A stretch of 64,000 bases of DNA from Cryptomeria japonica (GCF_030272615.1 NC_081407.1:263238574-263302573); one strand, 5' to 3'. Shown: positions 36,901 to 49,173, counted from the stretch's first letter. The notes: a model not told the origin generated them from the sequence alone. Made by a program: numbers and translations.

Positions 36901-37198
36901 TGTAGATGTGATCATCTATAAATTCTTCAAGGAAATAGACCGCATTGTGAAGCTTCTTCTTTTCCAGTATGTTGTATTCTGGTTTGATCTTCTTGTCCTT
37001 CCTATAGAATAGGCTTAACTATGAATGGATCACTAGAGATCCTAGGTATTCAATTTTATAGTCAATATAATCCAAAATACCTTCCTCAACTATAACGCCA
37101 GCAGGTATTTGGGATAGGGCATTATATTTTTCCTTTCGTTAGATGAAATCAACTAAATCAATGGGTGCACTAGAACTAGAGTGCGATGTAGAAGCCAT
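33955..37198 (-). pseudogene. Element D ORF2: unrecognised protein, about 1,080 codons
   Basis: The likely start is ATG at 37198 (MASTSHSSSSAPIDLVDFI); C ORF2 begins similarly with MASGSS. The frame holds from 37198 to 35996 with a few stops, then shifts at least twice. The N-domain (about 36950-36400) has ITPKVIHVITGFCNVGEVP. The VVEPR motif is near 36225. The second helical domain (35822-35440) has LYNSLDNKWRIAIEKEQEIREE. A Lys/Glu-rich linker is encoded by the polypyrimidine tract at 34798-35165. The last 184 codons (34509-33955) are coiled-coil-like. Domain order and length match B and C. Function is not known. Stops and frameshifts make this copy inactive. Confidence 0.72.
34798..35165. 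repeat. Polypyrimidine (plus) / polypurine (minus) tract of about 370 bp
   Basis: The plus strand is almost entirely C and T, built of CTTCTT, CTCCTCTT and TTCCTTC blocks. It sits in the linker region of D ORF2, where the correct frame gives Lys/Glu repeats. The Arg/Lys-only ORF seen here (34634-35002) is an out-of-frame by-product. Confidence 0.85.
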
Positions 37199-37639
37199 TG
37201 ATAAATAGAGAAACTTGAAAAATACCTTCGCACATTGAGATTTAGGGCTTGTAAATTCTACTTCACCACACACTACTTCGGTTGCTAGATTACCACTTTG
37301 AGTTCTACACTTGACTGATTGATATTATCTTCTGATTCTTCTTCAAAGTTTTAAATCTCTTCGAATTGCAAGACAAATCGCCTTTTGTTGCCTTGCACTT
37401 GAAAACTTCTTTGCTCGCAAATTGATAAGTGAAAATGATTGGAAAATCCCTTTTAAACAAATTCTTCACCTACCATAATAAATGCTCCACCATTAGGGCG
37501 TAAACCCTAATTTTCCTTTTACCATTTTTGATCTTCTGCCAATTGACAGGTATCACATACTAGTTAAGGTCCTTTACCAATGTAAATTGGGGGTTCGAAA
37601 CATTTCACCGATTTGTTTTGCCCTAAGCTTTTCTGTAGC

Positions 37640-38930
37640 TTAGTTTGTCAGTTCAGCGACTTCCACACTAGGTGCAGAAACTAGTTCTTCTTGTGACACT
37701 TCTTCAGGTTTCTTCTTCCATGTTGTCTTCATATCTATTTTAATAGTTCCTACATCAATCTTTCCTTCCAGAGTGATCGGTATATCATCTAATATGTTCT
37801 TTCTCATTCTACAGAATCTTGTTGTATGACCGGTTTGTTGCAATGATAGAAAACCATTCCAGGTGCTCTCCAAGGTCCATTATTCATGTTTCCATTCTTC
37901 CTTCTACATGTTGTAGCAGTGTGACCATTTCCATGACAAATCAAATAGGTTTCTCTTCGTCTGGTTGCCACTTGATAGCCACCGCTACCTAACTGATGAT
38001 TATAGGTATTAAACCAGTTTGGATTCTGATTCCCAGAGGGTTCAGGAAAGACTCCTTGACTCCTTTGAGGATACCTTCCAGTGTTGTGCATGACAGACTT
38101 GCATTCAAATTCTCTATGCCCAAACTTTTTGCATGTATAACAATTTCCATTGAATCTATTGGATCTAGGCTTATTGTTTAGAAAGTAAGGAAAGTTATTG
38201 TAGGCCTTGTTTCTACATACATTAGCAGTATGTCCTTCCTTGAGACAATTAAAGCAAACAAGTTTGAACTTTTTCTTACCTTTATCCTTTGGTTTTGGTT
38301 GCTTCTTTGATGCTCCATCTTTTTTTCCAGAGGTCTCACCTTCCTCATAACCAGAGAAACCAAGTCCAGTGGTATTTTTCACAAGTTTTTATGATTCAAG
38401 CTTTTGTTCTAGCTTAACATTGCTCTTATTGAATTTGGCAAGTATTTCCTTTGACTTAGTGAGTTCTTTGGAAATAGCAGCATTGGATTCCTTCAAGGCT
38501 GCATTCTTAGAAATAGCCATGTTTAGTTCATATTGCATTTCTTCTTTTTCCACTTTACTCTCTTGGAGATGAGCGGTAAGAGCACTGATTTCTTGTTTTA
38601 GCTTGGAGATCTCATGATCTTTGTCTTTTACTAGATCTTCATCTTTTCTTTGGTTCTCAAGATCTTGACACATCCTGATAGTCAGTCCTTCAAATTCCCT
38701 TCTTAGGTTGGCATTAGAGTCATTCATTTTTTCAACTTCTTCAACTAGGGCTTCCATGTCCGCTTCATCAGAGGAACTGTTTTTAGTTAGTTCCATCAAT
38801 TTTTTAGCATGCTTTCTTCTTTTTGCTAGAGAGGTCTTATATTTGACTTTGAGTTCATCATAGGCTTTCTCAGTCTGAGTGAGCTAATGAGTAAGTTCCC
38901 TCACTGTTTATTCCCCTATATCTCTTTCCA
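37640..38930 (-). pseudogene. Element D ORF1: gag-like coiled coil plus CCHC knuckles
   Basis: The N-part (38930-38389) is a long coiled coil rich in Glu, Lys and Leu (NANLRREFEGLTIRM onward), ended by an in-frame TAA at 38389. The frame continues at 38382-37804 with CFNCLKEGHTANVC, CYTCKKFGHREFEC and a third knuckle whose first Cys is Tyr (YLICHGNGHTATTC). A fourth half-knuckle (YHCNKP) is followed by a frameshift to 37873-37640. Conventional Copia gag has one knuckle, so the multiple knuckles are unusual. RNA binding is the likely role. Confidence 0.75.
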
Positions 38931-38955
38931 AGTGGTTAAACTTATAGAAAGGTTG

Positions 38956-38967
38956 GCTCTGATATCA
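38956..38967 (-). other. Primer binding site of element D
   Basis: The minus strand reads TGATATCAGAGC, one base from the standard site. It is separated from the 5' LTR by AT, as in element C. Confidence 0.85.
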
Positions 38968-38969
38968 AT

Positions 38970-40174
38970 TGATGAATACTAAGAGGGGGGTGAATTAGTA
39001 TACCAATAAATACTGAACTTAAACACTTAAACAATTTAGCAGTAAACCAGTATAACAGTTTTACCAACAAACTGGTTAACACAAATGCAAACCAAACAGC
39101 AAATAAGGCATTCACCCATAGAAGCACAATCACCATAACACAATAGATTTTGATGTGGAAACCCAAATGGGAAAAACCATGGTGAGATGAAACTCACAAG
39201 TTACTATCTATAGAATAGTGACCAGTTGGTTAAGGTCAGACTGGTTAAGGTCATACAATGTTCTTTACTAGAATAGATCCTATTAGGAATCTCAATCTCT
39301 ATTAGGAGATAAGTCTGATTAAAGACTACCTTGTGAGAGGATTTCAGATCCACAGATGTGAACCACCTTGTTAGAGGATTTACAAAGGCTTTTCTGGGCC
39401 TACCCAGTTAAGGGTTTTAGACTTGTCAAAGATGTGAGTAATCAACAAGTGAATGATCTAGAAAATAGCACAATATGCTTGGTTAGATCCATGATAGCTC
39501 ATTGCTAATGCATTTCAGCATTACTTTAGTCTTTAGTAGATCCACACTCTGTTACAACAAACAGACTTGATCTTCTCTTCTAAGATCGCACATACAAAAA
39601 CTCATCAACCACCAAAAACCCTAAGAGCTACAACACCTAAAACCCTAGACATGATGTCCTTATAAAGGAATATGATTTCATGTCAGTCCAATAAGATTAC
39701 ATTGCAAGTTCCTAGGTTCATTTCATCTAGACACATTTGGTAACATGACACAAAATCACCGTCAAAGTGTTGGTGGATGGTAACTCATCACAAAAAAAAA
39801 TACCAATTGGTAACTCATCACAGAGTATTACTGGTTCATACAACTTTACCAATTACCGGTTGGTAACTCATCACAGAGTAATACAGGTTCAAATATTAAA
39901 CCGATTACTGGTTGTCAAAAATGAAGACTGGGAAAATGATAACTGCCACTTCAGTTCCTTCGTACCACTTGAGATCCTTGAACTGCTTGAGGTCTTCATA
40001 CCACTTGGGATCGATAAACACTTTCTGCAAAACATCGATAGTCTAAAGACTATGATACATAATACCAGTTTGGAACACATACCGGTTGAGCATAAATTAT
40101 GCATACAAAAAGTGATCTCAAAGCAAGTGTGTCCATCAATGACAATCACAACATCATTATTAAAAATGCCAACA
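38970..40174 (-). repeat. 5' LTR (minus) of element D
   Basis: 1,205 bp. It starts TGATGAATACTAAGAGGGGGG and ends AATGCCAACA. A minus-strand TATA-like CTTTATAAGG is at 39658-39667. Confidence 0.92.
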
Positions 40175-40179
40175 AAAAG
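40175..40179. repeat. Target site duplication of element D, right copy (AAAAG)
   Basis: Exact match to 32412-32416. Confidence 0.92.
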
Positions 40180-41958
40180 AATTTCCTTCAAAATCTATAC
40201 CAAAGCCTTCTTATATATATCTAAATGTAACAAAATTGCTTCTTCTATTTCATTTTGTTCATTTTCATCTAAATCCTCATAGAAATTTGATACATTCTTC
40301 AAAATTCCATCTTTAGTTACCTCATCTATCAATTCTACACAAGTCACTGGGGGGATGATGGTAACATTACCAGATTCAATTACATCATCTATCACACTCT
40401 TAGTCTTTTTCTTGCTAGGGGTTGCAGGAGAAGATGGGGTAGGCTTCCTTTTCTGAGTAGGTTTCCTTGTCAGAGGTGTGGATGTTGTTGTCACATTTCT
40501 TACTAGCTTCCTCCTTGGCTCCACCTTCTTCTCTTCTACCAGGGGCTTGTCAGATTTCTTCCTCTGTACCCTTTTGAATGCAAGAGGTTGATTATACTCT
40601 GCATCAGAGTTAGAAGTGATAGAAGATATGACATTTATTGGCCTCATTACCTCAGGAGCACTAGTCATTGCCAATTGATCTATCAGTTTAGATCCAGAAC
40701 CTAGTTCTATATCTATCTTCTGAATAACATTTTGAACAAAGGTAGACATTTTGTCTATTTTCTTTTCTCTTCTTTTCTTATTGAAACCAATTTTAACTTC
40801 AAGAGCCTTCTCCTCTACAATACCAAAGTGTTCAGCCTTATCATCCAAAGGAGCATCAATAAACATTTTATCATATAGTTCCAAGGTTTTGTCATCAACT
40901 TCATATCTCAATTCAGTGACCCATATTGTTCTTGGTTCCACCACTTCTATTAGTGTCTCATCTGTTTTTACCATGAAGCAGATATCAGTGGAGTATTTCT
41001 CCATAATGTGTTTAGAGATTCTCTCCCTTAGCCTCATGTTCTCTTGAAAAGTTTTAAAGAAGCCACATAACTTCTCATCCTTGTTGCTGCCAAGACCAGT
41101 GATTGCATCTTTAATCTGCATACCTACCGGCATGTCATGAGCCCGACATTTCTTTCCCAAACTTGGTAGCTCATTCATGAAATACAACATTAAGAAGACA
41201 ATAAGATTGCCAAACTAGAATGTTCCTTTCTTAACACCTTTTATTTTGCCAAGATTTAACATTAATTCACTTCTTAACCATTTACACAAATCAAACTTTC
41301 CATCATTCTTTATCATTTGATATGCAACATGGATAGATGAACTGGAAACAGAGTTCAATCAACTTGATTTTGTTACCTTGTAGCTGATGATCATGCTGAC
41401 AAATTTTACATTTGTATCTTTGATGGTGTTGATCCTCAGTGACCCTCCATCATGGGTTGCATCGGTGAGCTTTTCAACCTGAGTGTTGGAGATCTTCTTC
41501 CCTGGTTCCTGTCCAACTCTGGGTAAGCTGGTGACCACCTAAATTTATTCTTTGGTGATCATGTGAGGTCAATTCAGCTAGATAAATTCATTATAGACCC
41601 TTCTCAGAACATATCTAATCATTTCATCCTTGAATTTTAGTATATATAAGATTCTGGTTAGCCCTAGGTCCTTAATGACTTGATATTTCAACTTGATTGT
41701 TCTGGAGTTGCCTAGTATCATAGATTGATACATTACCTTGATTTCCTTAGTTCCTAAATCCTCCAATGTGTAGTGAATATAGGCCCTGACATCTTCCATA
41801 TAAACTACACCATCGAGAACCCTCGAAATTGCGCCAGTGGAGTCTTCCTTCATTGCAATTTGAGAAACTTCCTTGAAAACAGGTCTAAGCCTATCCTTAA
41901 CCTCAAAAATAGTGGGATTCACAATGAAAGTAGGAGCAAATGATGATCCAGATGCCAT
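40180..41958 (-). pseudogene. Element C ORF2, N-terminal half
   Basis: The start is at 41958 (MASGSSFAPTFIV). The frame 41958-41578 and the long block 41190-40195 are in register. Stops fall near 41578, 41569, 41546 and 41540, in a segment that still reads as the shared N-domain (VLRRVYNEFI, HMITKE, RINTIKDTNVKFVSMII). VVEPR lies near 40940. A Lys/Arg/Pro linker (RKLVRNVTTTSTPLTRKP) follows. The block ends with the start of the second helical domain (DENEQNEIEEAILLHLDIYKK). TAG at 40195 and then element D interrupt it. Same family as ORF2 of B and D. Confidence 0.75.
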
Positions 41959-42326
41959 TTCAAAGAAATACCTAGATAATGATCGTCGGTTTGAAAGACC
42001 TTGATCACTTCTCAGATAACTGTTGGAAATATTTAGAATGCCCTTGCTCGCTCTTGATTGCCTATGATTTTCCTTTACTTTTCTTTGGTTTTCTCAAGTG
42101 CTGGGTGAGTGAAAATGAGTCCATTTTCCTTTCTAATCAGCGAGTAAACCCTAATCCTTCATTGTCTTTAATGCTTAGCGGTGTACCCTACCGAATGTCA
42201 GTTTCATAGTTTTATGCCGAATAAACCTCCATCAATGATCAATACTACTCTCCAAATCTCTTTCAAATCTCTTCCAGGGGATATGCATGATTTGCAATGA
42301 ACTTTCCAACCCCTAAGGTGTATGCT

Positions 42327-43477
42327 TCAATTACCAATTGAATTTCCTACCAGTGCAGGAATTCTTTGGTCTATCGATGGAGTTACCAGTGTAGTTTCTG
42401 ATGTAGTTGCATCTCCACTTGGTTCTTCAGACTTTATAACCCATCTCTTGGTGTGATCTTGTTGTATTTCATCTACCTTCTTCTTTCCTTTCTCATTTTC
42501 TCTATCATTGCTAACCGATGTAGTCTTTCTTCTACAATACTTAGCAATATGACCTATTTTGTTACATGCATAACATGTAACATTGTTATTTTGAATTGCT
42601 TTGACATATCTGGTGTCATTCCTTGACCTATAATGATTAGACAAATGTCCAAACTTTCCACATGCATGAAACTTAACATTCATTTTGCAATCTTCTGACT
42701 TATGACCATATTTCTTGCAATTTGTGCATTAACCGGGAACTGAATTTTAGTTTTGATTTGCTCTATTTCTACATTATTTAGCCATATGCCCAAATTTATT
42801 ACAAACAAAGCACCTACTATTGAATTTGTAAGCATTATATTCCCTTACCGATTTCCTTTGGTCTGATGAGTTCTACATACTGGTTGTCTGACCTTCATTT
42901 GCAGTACGAGAGCATTCACCTTGTACAAATCCAATTCCTCTAGAATCTTCACTCTGCCTTTGTCTTTTCAATAAATCATCCAATTGTGTAGCACTAATCC
43001 TGAATTTTTATTTATACTCACTTGCAATAGTTAGATCATCTCTCAGAGTTATTATTTGTCTTTCAAGCTCTTATTCATTATCTCAGGATTGTACCAAATC
43101 AGTTCTCAACATATCATTCTCATGAGCCAATCTACCACATTCTTTAAATTTGTTCTTTAGAGATACAACAAGATTTTCTTCCTTCTTTTTTTGTCCTCAG
43201 TATCTTTTGACATCCTCATAGTTAGGTCTTGCATTTCATTCTTCATGAGAATGTTTGCTTGACTCAATTTCTTACATTGTTCCTTAAGTTCATTTTTCTC
43301 TTCATCATCCTAGTTTTGCAAAAGTTCCTTCCTTCTATCTTGAGCTGATGATAACCTTTCTTGTAGAACAAGAATGAATTCATTAGCATAATTCAATTCA
43401 TCTTGCAGCTTTAAGTTCTTCAACCTTTCAGCATCATAATCCTCAAGTGCCATCTCAAGTTTCTTCCACATAGCCAT
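42327..43477 (-). pseudogene. Element C ORF1: gag-like coiled coil plus four CCHC knuckles
   Basis: ATG at 43477 (MAMWKKLEMALEDY) opens a coiled-coil-like region with several stops and a frameshift. Knuckles follow: CFVCNKFGHMAK with a stop before the last Cys, CTNCKKYGHKSEDC, a degenerate FHACGKFGHLSNHY and CYACNKIGHIAKYC. The C-end block 42683-42327 is open. Same plan as ORF1 of B and D. Confidence 0.72.
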
Positions 43478-43536
43478 ATTCAATGATTTCGGTTTCAGGA
43501 TTTCCTCAAGAAGTTAAACTTCCTCTGAGGTACTAG

Positions 43537-43548
43537 GCTTTGATACCA
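43537..43548 (-). other. Primer binding site of element C
   Basis: The minus strand reads TGGTATCAAAGC, two bases from the 5' LTR. One base differs from the standard Met site. Confidence 0.88.
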
Positions 43549-43550
43549 AT

Positions 43551-44468
43551 TGTTGGAACACAATAAATCCAAAAATAGTGAGAGGGGGGGTGAATCAGTG
43601 TTCTACCAGTAAAACAAGATTTTAACTTTTTATAACATGCACATATAAACCGGTAAATAAAGAAACATATAACATGAAGTAAATAAACTAACTACATGAA
43701 TGAGCACCATAACACATAATTTTATATGTCAAAAACCTCAAAGAGGAAAAACTACTATGGGATTTGTGACCCACAATATCAATTCACTAGCCATATGAAA
43801 GATATTACATAGCATGGGGGCTACACATGCAGGAAGGCACACTGCCTAGAGCACACTGCTCAACACAAAAGAGTCTCATTGACTACAAGATTCTATTGAG
43901 ACAAAATAGTAATGGTGAGATCACAAAATGCATTTGAAATGCCAAAAAGAGTTCCAGTTATAGCTCTACTTTGTACCGGTTCATAAACCCTGAACCATTT
44001 TACCAGTATCTCCTTTCCTCCAAGAATTATTTACAAATCATCTACTGATCATTGCATGATATAACTTTATCATACAAATGACCTACATAGATATCCTTCA
44101 CATCACATAGTTCTACTATCTTGTCATATATCAAAATGACCTAACAGTCTGACTTATATACCCTCTACAAACAATATGCCTTATGTCGGCTTACAATACA
44201 TTACAAAAGATATTCAATGTCGGCCCTATACAATAATTACAAAATGATTTTACAAATAAAGCTTTTCGGATCCCAGACTGATGTCGGCTTCAATGAAGTG
44301 CTAGATGTTGGTGCTGGTGCCGGTGTCGTTGTTGGTGTCGGTGATGACCCTGATTACTCTAATGCCTATATCTACCAGTATATCCCTTCAGTGTTGGTAT
44401 ATGCCTTCAATAGAATATTTTTGCCATCAATGCCAACATATGAATCCAATGAGCATCAATTGCCAACA
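43551..44468 (-). repeat. 5' LTR (minus) of element C
   Basis: 918 bp. It starts TGTTGGAACACAATAAATCC and ends TTGCCAACA. The terminal motif GAGAGGGGGGGTGAATCAG is near its left end. A minus-strand TATA-like GGTATATAAG lies near 44153-44163. Confidence 0.9.
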
Positions 44469-44545
44469 AAGATGTATGAGGAAAACCCAAGATGGGAAAA
44501 ACCTTGGTGAGAAGTGTTGTTGGAGACTACTACTCCAATCCAGCC
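44469..44545 (-). repeat. LTR fragment, right part, continuing 21684-21862
   Basis: Begins AAGAT (the target duplication of C) and reads GAGGAAAACCCAAGATGGG then AAAAACC, the conserved block seen after the terminal motif in the other LTRs. Joined to 21862 it continues one LTR. It ends near 44545, where plus-strand Copia pol starts. Confidence 0.55.
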
Positions 44546-47447
44546 TCACAATTAACATAATGTGTCATGTTAATTTTGATTCAATGATTAAGATTTGTTC
44601 TATTAAAGCTATTAGAGATCTACCTAAGATTGTTAAGCCTGCTAATTTGGTATGTAAGGAATGCCAATTGGGTAAAAAAATAAAAAATAATTTCAATAGA
44701 AAACAATAGACATCTGATGGATTGCAAGATCTTGTACATATTGACCTATGTGGACCTAAAAATGTTATAAGTGTGCAGGGAGACATATATTTTATGTTGC
44801 TAATTGATGATTATTCTAGGATGATGTGGGTTGTCTTTTTGAAGGAGAAATCTGAAGCATTGGACAAGTTCAAGATATTCAAGGTAAAGGTTGAGATTGA
44901 GTTAGGATTGAAGGTGAAATGTTTGAGATCTAACAGAGGTGGATAATTTTGTTCTAGTGAGTTTGATTTATTCTATGAGAAGCATGGGATTAGAAGACAA
45001 TTATCTACTCCTAGAACCCCACAACCGAATGGAGTTGTTGAAAGGAAGAATATGATCTTGGATGCTTCAAGGACTATGTTGATTGAAGGGAATGTCCCAA
45101 AGATCTCTTGGAGAGAAGCTATTAGCACTTTTGTTTACATATTAAATTGAGTTCATATTAAAGGTGATACCGGTAAGACTCCTTATGAGCTATGGTTTAA
45201 TCATGTTCCTACTGTGAGATACTTCAGAATATTTGGTAGAAAATGTTATATCAAGAGAGATGATGACATGGGAAAGTTTGATGCAAGAAGTGATGAAGGA
45301 TTTTTCTTGGGATATTCAACAAAGAGAAAAGCCTATCGATGCTACAATAAGAGACTAAGAAAGATAGTGGAAAGTGAAAATGTGAAGGTTGATGATGATT
45401 ATAGAAAAGAGATAAGAGCTTTTGGATATGATGATGGTCAACATGTTGTTCTAAATCCTATTTAGACAAAAGAATAGAAGAAGACTGATCCAGTAGAAAT
45501 TGTTAATCCGGATGTTGCTTCTACCGGTGGAGAGGTGTGAGAACCTGAAAAATCAGAACAATCAGAAGACTCTGAGGTATGTAAGATTGAATCATTCATA
45601 AAATCAAATTATTGGATATAAAAATAAAGGTGTGATGACTAGAAGGCGGCTAGGTATGTTTGATTTCTAAAGTTGAACCTAAAGATGTTGTCGAAGCTTA
45701 CAAAGATGAAAGTTGGATGAAAGTTATGAAAGAAGAATTTGATCAAATTGAAAAGAATAACACATGGGAGCTTGTGCCTAGACCTAAGGATAAAAATGCG
45801 ATTGGTACTAAATGGGTATTCATGAATAAATTAAATGAATCCGGTGAAGTTGCAAAAATAAAAGATGACTAGAAGGCGGCTAGGTATGTTTGATTTCTAA
45901 AGTTGAACCTAAAGATGTTGTCGAGGCTTACAAAGATGAAAGTTGGATGAAAGTTATGAAAGAAGAATTTGATCAAATTGAAAAGAATAACACATGGGAG
46001 CTTGTGCCTAGACCTAAGGATAAAAATGCGATTGGTACTAAATGGGTATTCATGAATAAATTAAATGAATCTGGTGAAGTTGCAAAAATAAAGCAAGATT
46101 GGTATGTAAAGGATATTCACAAAAAGAAGGAATTGATTATGAGGAGACTTTTTCTCCAATAGCCAGACTTGAAACTATAAGATTGTTGCTTGCATATGCT
46201 ACTTATAAGGATTTCAAGGTATATCAAATGGATGTGAAAATGCCTTTTTGAATGATGATCTTGAGGAAGAATTCTACATTGAGCAACCTGATGGATTGTC
46301 ATTATCAGATGATGGAGACATGGTATGTAAACTAAAGAAAGCTCTTTATGGATTGAAAGAAGCCCCTAGATCCTGATACACTAGATTGGATAAGTATTTG
46401 CTGAAGTTGGGATTTAATAAACAAACTATTGATAGTAATTTGTACTTTAAGATTGAAAATGATAACATTTTGATTGTTGAAGTCTTTGTTGATGATACTA
46501 TTATTAGAGTTGATGATGACTTGAGCATGAAGTTTCCTGGTGATATGCCAAAGGAATTTGAGATGTCTATGATAGGTGAGATGAAATTTTTATAAGGTTT
46601 GCATATTTCACAGACTGGAAAAGGTATTTTTATACCTTAAACTAAATATGTGATGGAATTATTGAAGAAGTTTGGGTTAGATGAATCCAAACCGGTTGGA
46701 ACTCCTATGGTGACTAGCTATAAATTGTCTAAAAATGATGAATCTCCAAAAGCTAATCAAATTTTATACAGATCTGTGGTTGGTGGACTACTATATCTTA
46801 CTCAGACTAGGTTGAGCATTATGCATGTTGTGTGCAAGGCTACTAGATATCAAGCTAATCTGAAAGAAATTCATGTCACTGTTATGAAGAGGATATTCAG
46901 ATGCTTGAAGGGGACTATGGATTATGGTTTGTGGTATCCAAATAATGATGATTTTATGTCATGTGCTTACATTGATATTGATTGGGATGGTGATGTTGAT
47001 GACTGGAAGAGTACCTCTAATGGAGCAATAATTTTAGGTAAGAAATTGGTTTCATGGGCTAGTAAGAAACAAGATTCAATGTCCTTATCTACTGTTGAAG
47101 CTGAGTACATTGTTGCTATTGGTAGTTGCACTAAGGTAGTTTGGATGAAGCATATGTTGAAAGATATCAGAGCTATTTATGATGAGCTTACTATCATATA
47201 CTGTGATCATTCCAGTGCTATTAAAATGCCAAATAATCTGGTACAACATTCAAAAACTAAACATGTGTTAATCAAATATCATTACTTTAGAGAAAAAGTT
47301 AGTGAAGAGGAAGTGAAGCTGGAATATGTATCTACAAAGTAGCAAATTGCTGATATTTTCACTAAACCTTTTCTTGAAGATACATTTGTCTATTTGAGAG
47401 ACAAGTTAGGGATATCTACCCCTCCTGATGAAAACTATATGCATTGA
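44546..47447 (+). pseudogene. pol: 5'-truncated Copia pol (pre-integrase, integrase, RT, RNase H)
   Basis: The translation starts inside the GAG-pre-integrase region (CHVNF, VCKECQLGKK). It continues with the integrase core (HIDLCGP, LLIDDYSRMMWVVFL, PQPNGVVERKN). RT follows ([44 protein letters not shown]), then the RNase H region (VSWASKKQDSMSLSTVEAEY, YCDHSSAIK). The end is TGA at 47445. Gag, protease and the 5' LTR are missing. At least eight stops and a 2 x 230 bp tandem duplication in the RT N-part destroy the frame. The family is Ty1/Copia, close to the array at 52-64 kb. Confidence 0.88.
45634..46093 (+). repeat. Tandem duplication, 2 x 230 bp, inside Copia RT
   Basis: Copies begin at 45634 and 45864 with GATGACTAGAAGGCGGCTAG and differ at only a few sites (for example GAAGCTT versus GAGGCTT). 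230 is not a multiple of three, so it shifts the frame. The near identity makes it a late event in a dead element. Confidence 0.92.
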
Positions 47448-47778
47448 GTTGCATCAATCTGGTGGATCTTAGAGCCTTATCTTTCTATGTGAATTGATGA
47501 GTTGGTGCTTCTAATCAGCTAAAGTAGTCAGTGTGTGCTTCAGGTAATCAGTTGTGAGTTTATCCTAAGGGGGAGATTGTCCTTCTTAGAGGATGAGTTT
47601 TTGGGAGAGAAGCATAATCTGTATTCTATCTTTGACATTATTGTCAAAGGGGGAGAGAAGCATGTGAAAAACTGTCTTATTTGCTTGATCTTGGGGGCAG
47701 TTTGTTAGAGATGTTTTCTTTCTTTGCATTGATTATTTTTCACATTCATATGTTTCCATCAATGCCGAAGTGGGATAT
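47448..47778 (+). other. 3' untranslated region with polypurine tracts of Copia F
   Basis: GGGGGAG occurs near 47568 and 47650. The tract next to the LTR is worn (GAAGTGGGATAT). The arrangement is Sirevirus-like. Confidence 0.6.
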
Positions 47779-49109
47779 TGTTGGACATTGTTGCTGCTAG
47801 GATATGTTGTTGTCATTGATGTCAGTGTATTCCTATGATTTATTGTTCCCGTGATTGTAGATTGGTTCTTTGGGATTATGGTTTGGTACATGAAGTATTT
47901 ATAGTATCACTATATTTTTCTTTATTGGTTTTGGTGGTCTAAGAAGCTTAATTGATCATATCACATGATTCGGTTTTGCAGTTTGTCTTTTTGGTCAATA
48001 CTTTACAGAGTTCAATATTTCCTCCAATATATTTAGGTGTGATCTAATCTTGTGATAAGTCTTTGGGAGATTGTTTGGGATGGCCTTGTGTTTCTTCATT
48101 TCAAATGGTTCATGATTTGGTGCTCTACAAGTTATCTTTCTTCATGATAGTTGTTGTTGTTTGAGTATTCCTGAGTTTCAAATGTTGATCGATGATGATT
48201 TGATAAGTGGTGTTGTTGCAACTATTACTGATGATTCTATGTGCTTGCTGGTGTTTCCAAATTGTGTCCTATTTGTCTTGATGATCTGAATTGATCATTG
48301 TGCGAGTTCTTGGTGATTGTTCTGATCCAGTGATGTTCTTTGTGTTATGCAGTTTTTCCTGGTGGTGTAGCATGTTGCCATTGATCTTGGCATAATTTTC
48401 GGTGGTGATGAGAATTTTGCAAATTTTTTTAGGACCATGTCATGTCATTTATATCATTATATTGGTCTATTGGTCAATCTTTGTATTGTGTGATGTAATT
48501 TTATAATTGTGTGTTGAGGGTTTAGTTGACCTTGTTGTCAAGGTTGATGAATTGTATAAATAGGTGATATTGTCATGTATTTAGGTATAGAGGTTGTGTT
48601 TGTATTATCAGAGAGTAGTGTATGTTTGAATAAGGTTTCATCTTTTAGTGTGTTGTATTGAGAAGAGATTGGTGTTGCAGAGCAGACAAATGTGCTTGAC
48701 TAGAACTGTAATCATGCATTAGGAGATGCTATTCTTTCAGTTCATTTCTTCCAGATTGTAGTTTGAATCTTGTTGTAAGTTAGTGAGACTTCCTTGAGGG
48801 TTGTAGCCTTCTGAGTCATGATCTTTTGAGCAGTGAACTGTAGGCAATGTGCCTGAAGGCATGTGCATTCCCCATTGTAATATTTTTACATACTATTGTA
48901 GAGTATCATCTTATTGTGGGTAGGTTCACGCTGTGGTTTTTCCCTTAACCAGTTTTTCAATGAAAAAATCTTGGTGTTGTGTGGTGTGTTATCCATTTTC
49001 TTATCTTTGTTGCTGCTATAGTTTATCAGATCTATTTTTGTGGTTAAGTTTATTAATCTAGGAAAACTGATTCACCCCCCTCAGTTTTTCCTCATTGTTT
49101 TTGCCAAAA
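47779..49109 (+). repeat. 3' LTR of Copia F
   Basis: Opens TGTTGGACATTG. It closes near 49109 with CCAAAA, read as a decayed CCAACA. It contains the terminal motif CTGATTCACCCCCCTCAG and a strong TATA box at 48555. The right end is uncertain by some tens of bases because the 5' LTR is absent. Confidence 0.7.
48555..48564 (+). promoter_or_regulatory. TATA box of Copia F LTR
   Basis: TATAAATAGG, the canonical plant form, in the expected middle-to-late part of the LTR. Confidence 0.65.
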
Positions 49110-49173
49110 AAATTGAATACAACCCTTGAAGATCTATAAAGTGTGGAATCAGATGTAAAGCTCTGATGCTAAT

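Larger units (their letters stand above)
32417..40174 (-). mobile_element. Element D: complete pol-less Copia-like LTR element, 7.8 kb
   Basis: LTRs at 32417-33630 and 38970-40174 start TGATGAATAC and end GCCAACA on the plus strand. AAAAG is duplicated exactly on both sides. On the minus strand the order is 5' LTR, primer site, knuckle-rich ORF1, long ORF2, polypurine tracts and 3' LTR. No protease, integrase, RT or RNase H motif is found in the 5.3 kb interior. It is inserted in ORF2 of element C. Confidence 0.92.
21863..44468 (-). mobile_element. Element C: pol-less Copia-like LTR element split by B and D
   Basis: Two related LTRs (21863-22753 and 43551-44468) bracket minus-strand ORF1 and ORF2. 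Removing B, D and one copy of each duplication leaves about 6.8 kb with a 5.0 kb interior. Flanks are CAGAT on the left and AAGAT on the right, a 4/5 match consistent with an aged target duplication. The reading frame of ORF2 stays in register across both nested insertions, which proves the three blocks are one element. No protease, integrase or RT motif is present. Confidence 0.85.
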
